A DNA stretch of 41,886 nt from IMG/VR virus record IMGVR_UViG_3300031553_000010, positions 1-41,886 of that record. One strand, 5' to 3'. The stretch is from a virus. This document shows positions 7,147 through 15,139 of the stretch, in pieces. The notes under the pieces are model-generated. The model saw nothing but the letters and a program-made list of their open reading frames with translations, made no database searches and was not told the DNA's origin. The translations under genes and the position numbers were made by a program. Positions within the stretch are counted from its first letter, which is position 1; each line of letters begins with the position of its first letter.

Positions 7147-9078
7147 ATGCCCAAGACCAATCCAACAATCCTACCCGGCAACACCCAACCCCTCCCGGTC
7201 CGGCCGGTATGGTTCACGCCGGCGCAACTGGCCCGGCTGGAATCGTTCCCGGCGCCGCGGATCCCACCGGCGCAGAAACGGATCATGCGCAAGCGCAAGA
7301 TGATCCCGCCCTCGGTATGGGCCGAGCGTTACCGCAAGCTGCCGCGTGATGCCGCCGAGGCCGGACCGTGGCGCAACGCCCAGGTGCCGTACCTGGCCGG
7401 GATTATGGATGCGTCATTCTACTCGTCGGTGCAGGAGATCGTGGTCTGCGCGGCGCCTCAGACCGGCAAGAGCGAGATGAACTACACCTGCCTGGGCTAT
7501 GCCGTGGACATGCGGCCGGGTAACGCGCTGGTGGTGTTCCCGGACGAGGACACGGCCAAGACCAATTGCACCGACCGGATCCAGCCGATGATCGAGGACA
7601 GCCGGAAGCTCGCCGAGTATTTCACCGGCGTGGCCGATGATGTCGGCGCCAAGAAAATCCGGTTGAAAAGCGCGATCCTGTACATGGCCTGGGCCAACAG
7701 CGCATCCCAGCTGGCTAACAAGCCGCTGCCCTACGTGGTGCTGGACGAGGAGGACAAATATCCGGTCACGGCCGGCAAGCGCGAGGCGGGACCGGCGGAT
7801 CTGGCGAAAAAACGGACGAGGACCTTCGTGCACATGCGCAAAGTCTGGCGGACCAGCTCGCCGAGCATCGAGACCGGGCCGATCTGGACGGCATTGACCA
7901 GGGAATGCCAGCTGGTATTCGATTTTTGGGTGTGCTGTCCCTTGTGCGGGGCGGCTCAGAAAATGGTTTTCGATCAAATCAAATGGCCGGAGGATTTGCG
8001 CGACCCGCTGCGCATGAAGGCCGAGCAAGCCTGCTGGTATGCCTGCGCGCATTGCGAGGGCAAATGGGACGATGCGGACCGTGATCTGGCGGTGCGCGCC
8101 GGCGGGTGGCGCGACCGTGAGCAGAATCAGCCGATCGAGCTGGCCCTGGCGCGGATCCGGCCGATCACCATCGGGTTTCATATCCCGTCCTGGCTGTCGC
8201 CTTTCGTGAAGCTGTGGGAGGTGGCCCACGCTTTCCTGGCCGGCCTGCAGGATAAAAACAAGCTGAAGGATTTTTTAAACGGCCACGCCGCCGAGCCGTG
8301 GCTGGCGCTTTCCATCGAGCGCAAGGAGGAGAGCATCCTGGCCCTGGCCGACGACCGGCCGCGGGGCGTTGTGCCCGGGGGCGGCGTGGTGGCCTGCCTG
8401 CTGGCCGCCGTGGATACCCAGGACGACGGCTTTTACTACGAGATCCGGGCCTTCGGTTATGGCCTGGAGCGGGCCTCCTGGTGCGTCCGGGAGGGCAAGG
8501 TGCCCACCTTCGACGCCCTGGCCCGGGTGTTGTGGGTCGACCAATGCCTCGATGCCGCCGGCACCCGCTACCCGGTGCGGTTGACCCTGCACGATGCCAT
8601 GGGCCATCGCACCAGTGAGGTTTACGATTTTTGCCGGCAGCATCGCGGGCTGATTTTGCCCACGATGGGCAAGCAGACCATGGCGAGCCCCTTCGCCTAC
8701 TCCAATATCCAGTTTTACCCGGGCATGAAAAAACCGATCCCGGGCGGGATGCAGTTGATCCGCTGGGACACCAACTATTTCAAAAATCAATTGGCGGGGA
8801 TCCTGGAGATTTTGTCCGGCGATCCGGGGTGCTGGCATTATCACAGCCAGATCACCCAGGATTGGGCCAGGCAGATGACCGTGGAGGGGATCAACGATAA
8901 AGGGATATGGGAGAACCCGTACAACCGGGCGAATCATGCCTGGGACTGTGCTGCCCAGCTGCTGGTGGCGCATGAGATCCTTGGCGTGGCGTTCTGGCCC
9001 AAGCCGGGGCAGGTGTTGGCTGTTGGTCCGTCCCGGAAACGGGATAAGGCGGAGACATCAAAAGCGAGGCGGTGGTGA
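7147..9078 (+). CDS. terL: terminase large subunit, lambda gpA family
   Basis: 643 residues from ATG 7147, chosen because GAGGA lies eight bases upstream; ATG 7132 is the alternative. Residues 102-109 (AAPQTGKS) are the Walker A of the packaging ATPase, VVLDEEDKYP (197-206) the Walker B, and CPLC (about 260) with CAHC (about 300) look like the zinc-binding pair usual in this family. The C-terminal half holds the nuclease: AAVDTQDDGFYYEI with the metal-binding Asp, and LHDAMGHRTSEVYDF. The protein cuts and pumps DNA into the prohead. It pairs with the lambda-type portal, though unrelated small genes separate them. Confidence 0.93.
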   Translation: MPKTNPTILPGNTQPLPVRPVWFTPAQLARLESFPAPRIPPAQKRIMRKRKMIPPSVWAERYRKLPRDAAEAGPWRNAQVPYLAGIMDASFYSSVQEIVVCAAPQTGKSEMNYTCLGYAVDMRPGNALVVFPDEDTAKTNCTDRIQPMIEDSRKLAEYFTGVADDVGAKKIRLKSAILYMAWANSASQLANKPLPYVVLDEEDKYPVTAGKREAGPADLAKKRTRTFVHMRKVWRTSSPSIETGPIWTALTRECQLVFDFWVCCPLCGAAQKMVFDQIKWPEDLRDPLRMKAEQACWYACAHCEGKWDDADRDLAVRAGGWRDREQNQPIELALARIRPITIGFHIPSWLSPFVKLWEVAHAFLAGLQDKNKLKDFLNGHAAEPWLALSIERKEESILALADDRPRGVVPGGGVVACLLAAVDTQDDGFYYEIRAFGYGLERASWCVREGKVPTFDALARVLWVDQCLDAAGTRYPVRLTLHDAMGHRTSEVYDFCRQHRGLILPTMGKQTMASPFAYSNIQFYPGMKKPIPGGMQLIRWDTNYFKNQLAGILEILSGDPGCWHYHSQITQDWARQMTVEGINDKGIWENPYNRANHAWDCAAQLLVAHEILGVAFWPKPGQVLAVGPSRKRDKAETSKARRW

Positions 9079-9599
9079 TGCAAATAATAAAAAAAACTGC
9101 TGAAGTCTATGAACTGCGCAACGGTTTTGAGTGGGGGCATATCGCAATTATCCAAACGGGTCCTGAGTCTGTTGATGTTGTAATTAACTCTGATTATGGC
9201 AGTTACGCATATTTTTGGACTCACTGCGGAAAGGACCCTAAAAAGTTTCTTTGTAAAATCGATATGCACTACGCGATGAACAAATTTACGAATGGCAAAA
9301 TGTATGAACCGGACCCTGATAAATATTCAGATCAGATCAAGCGAACAATAATAAATTTAAGAAGAGATGGCGACTTGAACGAACAGGATGCAAGAGATGC
9401 CTGGGATGAGTTGTTGGAAATAGTTGAAGAATATCACAAGGGAGATATTCTGTTTCATAAACTTGTTTATAGCGATTGGTTTGAAAAAGTATTCAAAGAT
9501 TACGATGGGCTGCCAAATGCGAAACGTATCAAATCAGAAGTGAGCGGTTTTTGGGAAAAAATATGGATTCCGTTTATAGACGAATTGAAAAACGAATGA
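9078..9599 (+). CDS. AT-rich conserved phage protein, unknown function
   Basis: 173 residues from ATG 9078 (TGATG overlap with the terminase stop). It is clearly richer in A/T than the terminase gene. The early part (ELRNGFEWGHIAII, SDYGSYAYFWTHCG) and FLCKIDMHYAMNKF resemble a family seen in many phages, where a Trp/Tyr-rich sheet precedes a helix. The C-terminal half is helical and acidic. No role is assigned. Base composition suggests late acquisition. Confidence 0.7.
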   Translation: MQIIKKTAEVYELRNGFEWGHIAIIQTGPESVDVVINSDYGSYAYFWTHCGKDPKKFLCKIDMHYAMNKFTNGKMYEPDPDKYSDQIKRTIINLRRDGDLNEQDARDAWDELLEIVEEYHKGDILFHKLVYSDWFEKVFKDYDGLPNAKRIKSEVSGFWEKIWIPFIDELKNE

Positions 9600-9607
9600 G
9601 GTTACAA

Positions 9608-9943
9608 ATGATTGAGCTATACAAAGATGGCGATTCAATGGCGATTGTCACGGATGCAAAAGACGAAAGCAACATGAAACTATACCGGCCCAGCAACGGC
9701 ACCGAAGGCATGTGTTTCATGGATGGTTGGTGTGCCCATTGCCATTACGAGCAAGGCGGCAGGGAGTGCAAGGTCTTAATGCGGACCCTGATATTCGACG
9801 AATACGACGATGAATACCCGCGGGAATGGTGCTATCGGGACGGGGTGCCGGTTTGTACCCGGTTCAAGGAGCCGGAACAAGGCCGTCGCAAACTCGATTA
9901 TCAAGACCACCGGCAAAGTTTGTTGTTTGATGAGAATATATAG
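9608..9943 (+). CDS. conserved Cys-rich phage protein, unknown function
   Basis: 111 residues from ATG 9608, with GAGG six bases before; ATG 9596, overlapping the previous stop, is also possible. YRPSNGTEGMCFMDGWCAHC (residues 20-39) followed by CKV, EYPREWCYRDG and PVCTRF is a pattern I know from many phages, with four to five Cys that probably bind zinc. The gene is usually found among early or moron genes. Role unknown. Confidence 0.75.
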   Translation: MIELYKDGDSMAIVTDAKDESNMKLYRPSNGTEGMCFMDGWCAHCHYEQGGRECKVLMRTLIFDEYDDEYPREWCYRDGVPVCTRFKEPEQGRRKLDYQDHRQSLLFDENI

Positions 9944-9944
9944 A

Positions 9945-9995
9945 AGTACTCAAAAAGTACTCCTTGAGTACTCTATGAGTACTCACTAAGTACTA
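9945..9995. repeat. five AGTACTC repeats at exact 11-bp period
   Basis: AGTACT begins at 9945, 9956, 9967, 9978 and 9989, always 11 bp apart; the unit is AGTACTC plus four variable bases (the fifth ends in A). It fills the gap between a stop (TAG 9941-9943) and the next ATG (10008). Stop triplets within it fall in all three frames. It could be a tandem operator, since OmpR/PhoB-type regulators bind 7-bp repeats at 11-bp spacing, a partition site, or a translational insulator. Confidence 0.8.
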
Positions 9996-10007
9996 ATGGA
10001 AGTATTT

Positions 10008-10148
10008 ATGGCCATATCGGGAAAAAACAGGAAAACCGGCGGGCGGGCAACGGCGCTGCTTAGCGGCCTCCTGTTCGTTGCCGGCGCGGTCGCGGTTTTT
10101 TGGGCGACAATTTTCGGGATAATAATTTTCGTGATCGGGGGTCATTGA
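10008..10148 (+). CDS. small membrane protein
   Basis: 46 residues: a basic start (SGKNRKTGGR) and then an almost continuous hydrophobic stretch from residue 15 to the end (ALLSGLLFVAGAVAVF, IFGIIIFVIGG), enough for one long or two short membrane helices. It starts 13 bases after the 11-bp repeat array and its TGA overlaps the next ATG. Its role is unknown; a host-envelope or exclusion function is possible. Confidence 0.55.
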   Translation: MAISGKNRKTGGRATALLSGLLFVAGAVAVFWATIFGIIIFVIGGH

Positions 10149-10357
10149 TGCAAGAGTCTGAAAACAATATTCTTTGCGGCATCAACAACATTCGCCCGGT
10201 TCTTGGCAACGCTTCCGAGCACACGATCATGAAGTGGAAGCGGGAATATCAGTCTTTTCCGATCCGCAAGCTGGGCGGTCAGTGGGTGTCGCATCGAACC
10301 GAGCTGGTGGAGTGGTTCCGGCGGTTGGCGGCCGGGGATTTTGAAAATAAAGACTGA
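10148..10357 (+). CDS. small helix-turn-helix DNA-binding protein
   Basis: 69 residues from ATG 10148 (TGATG). GNASEHTIMKWKREYQSFP followed by IRKLGGQWVSHRTELVEWF is the layout of a winged helix like MerR/excisionase or AlpA proteins: turn, recognition helix, a short wing with GGQW, and a last helix. It may control late or leftward genes or act in packaging. A hairpin repeat follows 12 bp after its stop. Confidence 0.65.
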   Translation: MQESENNILCGINNIRPVLGNASEHTIMKWKREYQSFPIRKLGGQWVSHRTELVEWFRRLAAGDFENKD

Positions 10358-10369
10358 CACCGGACTTCT

Positions 10370-10429
10370 CGTTCCCATGCTCTGCGTGGGAACGCACAAG
10401 CCAACATTCCCACGCAGAGCATGGGAACG
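10370..10429. repeat. REP-type inverted repeat (REPIN-like)
   Basis: Two 23-bp perfectly inverted arms (10370-10392 and 10407-10429) around a 14-base loop. Each arm begins or ends in CGTTCCCATGCTCTGCG or its complement. A single 27-bp copy of the same palindrome lies at 35566-35592. Such palindromes are common as dispersed chromosomal repeats, so this one likely came from a host genome. It may also cap or fold the mRNA ahead of the low-GC methylation genes. Confidence 0.85.
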
Positions 10430-10443
10430 GGACAAGGACAAAT

Positions 10444-10935
10444 ATGATTTTAAAGAAATTAAAAATTGCAGATTTGAAACCGCATCCGATGAACTACAAT
10501 ACTCACCCAGAAGCACAGATCAGAGAAATTGAAAAATCCCTTGAACAGTTTGACCAGTTCAAAAATATTGTTGTTTGTCAAAATATCATCCTTGCAGGCC
10601 ATGGACTTGTAGAAGCTGCAAAACGAAAGGGCATGACTGAAATTTATGCTTTAATTCGAGATGATTTAACAGAAAACCAACAAAAAGCCTTGCTTGTCGC
10701 AGACAATGCAATTCCATTTGCTAATCTTCCCGATACTCATATATTGGGAGAACTTCTTGGATCTATCTCAACAGATTTCGAAATTCCGGGCATGACAGAT
10801 GAATGGCTGCATAATATTAATTTTTCAGATAATTTAAATGATATTGAGTTCAATGAATATGACGAATCAATAACAGATGATATCGAACTTTGTCGATGCC
10901 CACATTGCGGTCATGAACATGCCAAAAAGAAATAA
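10444..10935 (+). CDS. ParB/Srx-like domain protein linked to methylation
   Basis: 163 residues; AAGGA stands before ATG 10444. Residues 1-100 follow the ParB-like nuclease (ParB/Srx) pattern: LKIADLKPHPMNYNTHPEAQI, then a helix, VVCQNIILAGHGLVEAAKRKG, and LIRDDLTENQQKALLVADNA. The GHGL element corresponds to the GHxR-type motif, here with Leu in place of Arg. It ends in a zinc finger (CRCPHCGHEH). In phages this domain normally precedes a DNA methylase, sometimes fused to it, and here it overlaps the C5 methyltransferase by 23 bases. Low GC matches its partner and differs from neighbours, so the pair probably moved in together. Confidence 0.8.
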   Translation: MILKKLKIADLKPHPMNYNTHPEAQIREIEKSLEQFDQFKNIVVCQNIILAGHGLVEAAKRKGMTEIYALIRDDLTENQQKALLVADNAIPFANLPDTHILGELLGSISTDFEIPGMTDEWLHNINFSDNLNDIEFNEYDESITDDIELCRCPHCGHEHAKKK

Positions 10936-11932
10936 CTATATTAAGATATTAGAGGAATCATGGAGTGCGCATCTTGTTCCACGAAAACCGGCCGCCCCAA
11001 CTGTTATCAGTACATTTGCCGGATGTGGAGGATCATCTTTGGGATACTCGATGGCAGGATTTAAAGAACTTTTAGCCGTTGAAATAGATCAGAATGCTGT
11101 TGAAACATTCAAATTTAATTTTCAATCTGTACCGGTTTATCATGGCGATATTGCTCAACTATCTGTATCTAGATGTCTGGAGTTAGGCGGATTGATACAA
11201 CCAGGACAGCTTGACGTGCTTGATGGATCTCCACCGTGTCAAGGATTTAGTACTGCCGGAAAACGTGAAATTTCTGATAATCGAAATCTGTTATTTCGTC
11301 AGTATGTCAGATTGTTACGAGGGCTGCAGCCAAAAGTCTTTATAATGGAAAACGTATCGGGGATGGTAAAAGGAAAGATGAAATTCATTTTTGCTGACAT
11401 TATGAGAGAATTGAAATCAAGTGGTTATGATGTATCGGCTAGGTTGCTGAATGCTAAATATTTTTATGTTCCTCAATCTAGGGAGCGTATAATATTCATA
11501 GGCGTTAGAAATGATATAGGTATAAAACCAAGTCATCCAAAAGCACAAAACTATCCATTTACAGTCGAAAATGCTTTTGATTCTATCAGCCAAACGGAAA
11601 AAGATATTTTGCCTGCCAGGTTAAAGGAAACATGGCAGATGTTTAGAGTTTTGACTGGTAAAGAAAAGAAAAAACATTTTGGCCTTGTACGTATTAAATG
11701 GAAAAAACCTAGCAATACCATTATAAAATCTTTTGGAAATACAACATCGGGAACGATTCATCCGTTTGAAAATAGACGTTTGACGATTCCAGAAATAAAA
11801 CGTTTAGCATCTTTTCCAGATACATTCAAAGTGATAGGCAATTACAGACAACAATGGGAACGGATCGGAAACAGTGTTCCTCCTTTGTTTATGCGTTCTA
11901 TTGCTCAGCATATTCGAGAAAAAATTTTATAA
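10913..11932 (+). CDS. DNA (cytosine-5) methyltransferase
   Basis: 339 residues from ATG 10913 (ATG 10919 also fits; neither has a clear ribosome site, and coupling to the upstream gene is likely). All key motifs are present: I FAGCGGSSLGY (about 37-47, AdoMet loop), IV DGSPPCQGFS with catalytic Cys 109, VI FIMENVSG, VIII with VPQSRERIIFIG, and X GNSVPP near the end. The target-recognition region is short, typical of a monospecific enzyme. Without a nuclease partner nearby it most likely protects phage DNA from host restriction. Its low GC and A-rich codons contrast with the late genes. Confidence 0.95.
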   Translation: MNMPKRNNYIKILEESWSAHLVPRKPAAPTVISTFAGCGGSSLGYSMAGFKELLAVEIDQNAVETFKFNFQSVPVYHGDIAQLSVSRCLELGGLIQPGQLDVLDGSPPCQGFSTAGKREISDNRNLLFRQYVRLLRGLQPKVFIMENVSGMVKGKMKFIFADIMRELKSSGYDVSARLLNAKYFYVPQSRERIIFIGVRNDIGIKPSHPKAQNYPFTVENAFDSISQTEKDILPARLKETWQMFRVLTGKEKKKHFGLVRIKWKKPSNTIIKSFGNTTSGTIHPFENRRLTIPEIKRLASFPDTFKVIGNYRQQWERIGNSVPPLFMRSIAQHIREKIL

Positions 11933-11953
11933 TATGACTGCTCTGCTTTGAAA

Positions 11954-12259
11954 TCAATCAAAATATCGGTACAACGCCCGCAAAACCAACTCCCGTAACG
12001 ATATTTTTTTTTCGAAAGCGGCTCTGTTCATCTGCTCGCGCAATTCCGCCGGCACGTCGCGGATCTGCAGGACGCCAGGCTCACCGTTGATTTCCCGGAA
12101 TTTACGCTTAGCGATGTGCAAAACATTGACCGGTTTCCCCGCCGCGCGCAATTCCTCCATTTCCGTGATGACATCGTAATTACATTCCCGGCAGATCAAG
12201 GCGCCGCCCATACTGATGCCGCCGTTGACCGGTTTGCCGCATGCGTCGCATATTTTCAT
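11954..12259 (-). CDS. zinc-ribbon plus ribbon-helix-helix-like regulator
   Basis: 101 residues leftward; ATG 12259 is preceded by AAAGG. The start CDACG...CREC (residues 4-26) is a two-knuckle zinc ribbon. The end (VLQIRDVPAELREQMNRAAF, then SLRELVLRALYRYF) looks like an Arc/MetJ ribbon-helix-helix. It is the second gene of a leftward cassette driven from 13099-13127, and may be the protein that binds the palindrome there; that is inference. Confidence 0.65.
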   Translation of the reverse strand: MKICDACGKPVNGGISMGGALICRECNYDVITEMEELRAAGKPVNVLHIAKRKFREINGEPGVLQIRDVPAELREQMNRAAFEKKISLRELVLRALYRYFD

Positions 12260-12303
12260 TTTCAAGCCTTTCCCGCGTGATTGGATGCGCGGCCCCCGGG
12301 TGA

Positions 12304-13059
12304 TCAATCTTTGATGCCGTAATACATTTCACCGACGGCGCCCTGGAAGTCGCGCGCGGCTTTGAACATCGGGTCTTTTTGGTAGTTTCCGCAATCGCCA
12401 AAACAATACGATTCGCAATTGAAACAATAGCCGGTATCAATTTTGTGTTGGATATCCTGGTCCGCCAACTGCCGGTTGACTTCTTTTTTTGCGGCTTTGC
12501 CGGCTACGATCTGCGCCGTCAATTCTTTGATTTGGATCCATTCTTTTTCAGTGATCGTCCACGCCCGATTCGTGCAACCCAAAAACGCGCCATCCGGCCG
12601 GCGGCCGGCAACGACCTTCAAAACCGCCTGCACTTCGACTTTTAGCGCAGGTCCGCATGCAAACCCGATCATGCCTACCTTTCTAAACCAATCGGAATAT
12701 TTTGCTTGCTCGGTTTCGGTTAAGCGCCGCGCCCATTGCAGGTCCGCCCCGTATTGATCGGCGATTTCGACGACCCGGAAAGCGGTCCCCGCGGCCCTGG
12801 CAGACTCAAAAACGGCTTTCTCTTCAGCCTGCCGGATCGCCTGCCGTTCGTCCGCCAGGTTGACGACATCGCCCACTACCGCCTTGACTTCCGCCATGGG
12901 TTTATTTTTCAGGCCGGCTCGCAGCACTTTGGCGTTGACGGTTGCGCAAACGTATTGATTGATTCCAGGCATGCCGGGTTCGATTTCTACAATGTGGCTG
13001 ACCTGCGGTTTTCCGGCTGCGTATGTTCTGGCTTCGTCGATACTTTTAAATGTGTTCAT
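12304..13059 (-). CDS. hypothetical protein with C-terminal Cys cluster
   Basis: 251 residues leftward from ATG 13059, with AAGGGA eleven bases upstream. The frame is open further upstream to 13302, but the promoter lies within that stretch. The protein is mixed alpha/beta, with helical segments such as LADERQAIRQAEEKAVF. Near the end TGYCFNCESYCFGDCG gives four Cys spaced C-x2-C-x3-C-x3-C, suited to zinc or an iron-sulfur centre. No family is recognised. With the next gene it forms an independently promoted cassette lying against the late genes. Confidence 0.7.
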   Translation of the reverse strand: MNTFKSIDEARTYAAGKPQVSHIVEIEPGMPGINQYVCATVNAKVLRAGLKNKPMAEVKAVVGDVVNLADERQAIRQAEEKAVFESARAAGTAFRVVEIADQYGADLQWARRLTETEQAKYSDWFRKVGMIGFACGPALKVEVQAVLKVVAGRRPDGAFLGCTNRAWTITEKEWIQIKELTAQIVAGKAAKKEVNRQLADQDIQHKIDTGYCFNCESYCFGDCGNYQKDPMFKAARDFQGAVGEMYYGIKD

Positions 13060-13098
13060 TTTCTGGTCCCTTGTTTGGTTGTCTGCATTGATACATAC

Positions 13099-13127
13099 AA
13101 TATAATACATGTATTGCATGGTGTCAA
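13099..13127 (-). promoter_or_regulatory. sigma-70 promoter with palindrome in the spacer
   Basis: Leftward TTGACA (13127-13122), 17-bp spacer, TATATT (13104-13099). The perfect 12-bp palindrome AATACATGTATT (13104-13115) overlaps the -10 end and spacer. It faces the two genes ending at 11954. Boxes and spacing are identical to the promoter at 5850-5878, but the palindrome differs, which suggests two regulators or a relaxed one. Confidence 0.8.
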
Positions 13128-13210
13128 GTAAATAATGTGCCCAGAAGAAGATATTTCTACCGTAGGCAAAAAAAACCGGCGTAAACCCCCTGTCAAGCGA
13201 AAAACAATAC

Positions 13211-13265
13211 CAAATAACCGCAAATATCCGCAAATAAGGATCAAATAACCGCAAATACCCGCAAA
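13211..13265. repeat. CCGCAAATA repeats
   Basis: Two near-identical 24-bp copies (13211-13234 and 13242-13265) each made of CAAATAACCGCAAATA plus a C-rich end, so the decamer NCCGCAAATA appears about four times at near 10-bp steps. They sit upstream of the leftward promoter and of gpW, on the same face of the helix. They may be a regulator array; no known binding site is recognised. Confidence 0.7.
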
Positions 13266-13337
13266 CCACCAAACCCCCAAAAACCCCATGATATGGTCCC
13301 ATAATCAGATGGCGCCAACCATATCTTGGGGTTTTCC

Positions 13338-13550
13338 ATGCAAATCACCGTAGACGAGTATAACTCATTCCGGGCCGCGTTGATCCAGCTCGGCACGAGC
13401 GGCGTGGCACGGGTGACGATACCCGGCGGCAAAACGATCGAATACCGCACCGACCAAATCCCCTGGCTGGAAACTCAGATATCCAACTACGAAATGGCCA
13501 ACGGCATCGGGTCGATCCGAACCTATGCTCGCCAGATCAGGCGGCGCTGA
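13338..13550 (+). CDS. head-tail joining protein, gpW family
   Basis: 70 residues from ATG 13338 (GGGG upstream at seven bases). FRAALIQLGTSGVARVTIPGG and IEYRTDQIPWLETQI follow lambda gpW, a 68-residue protein: helix, beta-hairpin with a Gly-rich turn, and a second helix. gpW closes the filled head beneath the portal and prepares for tail joining. Its place right before the portal gene is exactly as in lambda (W-B). The basic end QIRRR fits DNA contact. Confidence 0.85.
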   Translation: MQITVDEYNSFRAALIQLGTSGVARVTIPGGKTIEYRTDQIPWLETQISNYEMANGIGSIRTYARQIRRR

Positions 13551-15133
13551 TGGCAATCGCGCGCAAGCTCGGTGAAGCCATTGATAACGCCATCGGGATT
13601 GTCTCACCAAAGCGCGGCCTGATGCGCCGCAAAATGCGGTCGATGCTCTATGCCGCCGCTAAAACCACCAAATCCACCGGGGTCTGGTCGCCGGTAAATT
13701 CCAATGTGAATGTGATCATCGGCGCCTCATCGGCCAAGATCCGGGCCAGGGTCCGGCAACTGGTGCGCGATTTTCCCTATTTTGCCCGGGCGGTGAATGT
13801 ATCCGTTGATTATGTCGTGGGCGACGGCATCAAATTCCAAAGCCGGATCCAGAAACCATCCGGGGATCTGGACCAGCGCCGCATCCAGCAGACCGAGGAC
13901 GTCTTTAATTTTTGGGCGGACGAGGCGGACTACGCCGGCAAACTGCATTACTACGAGATCATGCGCCTGGCCAAGCGGCAGGACGCCGAGTGCGGTGAGT
14001 TCCTGCTGGTAAAACGCTATGACGCTAAAACAAAATCCCGTTACCTGCCTTACTGCCTGCAGACCATCGAGCCGGACTGGTTGACCGATTACAACACCAC
14101 GCCCATGGGCAAGACCGGCGCCAGCATCATCGATCAGGGCATCGAGTATGATTTGGACAGCGGCCGGATCATCGCTTACCACTTCCGCAACCCGGACACC
14201 TGGAGCCCGTCGATTTTGGGACGCACGGAGCGGATCGCGGCGGCCGACGTGATCCACGGCTTCGATGTTTTGCGGCCCGGCCAGCTGCGCGGCGTCTCCC
14301 CGTTCGCGCCCGGCGTGCTGGTGGCCGACGACCTGGCGATGATGATGGATTCCGAGATCGACAGCGCCAAGATGGCATCCAAATACCTGGCCCTGGTCAA
14401 AACCATGGATCCGATCAGCCGCCAGGCCGCCGCCGGGGTCCAGGACGGCGATTACGGTGAGAAGATCGAGGATTTGGAGAATGCCATCATCGAATACCTG
14501 CGGCCGGGGGAGGATGTCGAGCTGACCAGCAACCCGCGGCCGGGTGCCAACTTCATGCCCTTCGTGCGTCTGGTGCTGTGCATGTTCTCGGTCACCACGG
14601 GGCTGCCCTACGAGTTGTTGTCCGGTGACTACCAGGGCATGAACTACTCGACCGGCAAGCTGGTGCGCAACGATTTCCGGCAGGCCCTGCGCCCGCTGTG
14701 GGGCCGCCACATCCGCCATTACTGCACGCCGACCCTGACCCCCTTTTACAATTCGGCAGTATTGACCGGCAAACTGACCTACCCGGGTTACGCGAGCAAT
14801 CCATACCGCTGGCAGCTGCGCGAAATGCAACCGCCGGGCATGGAGAGCCAAGACCCCTTGCGCGAATCCAAGGCCAACATCGACGATATCGCCGCCGTCT
14901 TGAAATCACCCCAGGAGATTATAAAAGCCCGCGGCCGGGATCCCGAGGCGGTGGTCAAAGAGGCGGCGGCGTTTAAAAAACTTTGTGAGGAGAACGGCAT
15001 CAGCGTGGCGGATGTCTCCACGGCGCTGGCCAACAACCCGGCGGCGGTCACCGGCCAGGACGCGGGCGTGTCCGGCCGGGCCGCCGATTTCGAGATCATG
15101 GACCTGCTTGAGAGCATTTCAGCGAGGGTTTGA
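13550..15133 (+). CDS. portal protein, lambda gpB family
   Basis: 527 residues, starting within the stop of gpW (TGATG). The order FPYFARAVNVSVDYVVGDGI (about 65-85), the LLVKRYDAKTKSRYLPYCLQ stretch, HGFDVLRPGQLRGVSPFAP (about 230-248) and GLPYELLSGDYQGMNYST (about 350-367) are hallmarks of lambda-type portals. Twelve copies would form the vertex ring through which DNA passes. The Ala/Gly-rich tail after residue 460 is probably disordered. Confidence 0.95.
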   Translation: MAIARKLGEAIDNAIGIVSPKRGLMRRKMRSMLYAAAKTTKSTGVWSPVNSNVNVIIGASSAKIRARVRQLVRDFPYFARAVNVSVDYVVGDGIKFQSRIQKPSGDLDQRRIQQTEDVFNFWADEADYAGKLHYYEIMRLAKRQDAECGEFLLVKRYDAKTKSRYLPYCLQTIEPDWLTDYNTTPMGKTGASIIDQGIEYDLDSGRIIAYHFRNPDTWSPSILGRTERIAAADVIHGFDVLRPGQLRGVSPFAPGVLVADDLAMMMDSEIDSAKMASKYLALVKTMDPISRQAAAGVQDGDYGEKIEDLENAIIEYLRPGEDVELTSNPRPGANFMPFVRLVLCMFSVTTGLPYELLSGDYQGMNYSTGKLVRNDFRQALRPLWGRHIRHYCTPTLTPFYNSAVLTGKLTYPGYASNPYRWQLREMQPPGMESQDPLRESKANIDDIAAVLKSPQEIIKARGRDPEAVVKEAAAFKKLCEENGISVADVSTALANNPAAVTGQDAGVSGRAADFEIMDLLESISARV

Positions 15134-15139
15134 GTAAAC

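Larger units (their letters stand above)
13060..13337. other. intergenic control region between leftward cassette and head genes
   Basis: About 280 bp without a gene. It holds the leftward promoter (13099-13127), a run of CCGCAAATA-type repeats (13211-13265), and the C/A-rich stretch before gpW. No clear rightward promoter or terminator is seen, so head genes may be read from promoters further upstream or from one with non-host-like boxes. Confidence 0.6.

Noticed and set aside
13211-13265. CRISPR-like repeats
   Set aside because: Units are short and back-to-back without unique spacers of regular length, and there is no cas gene.
13727-14851. Long leftward frame opposite the portal gene
   Set aside because: Shadow of a strongly biased coding strand; His/Arg/Gly-rich with no domain.
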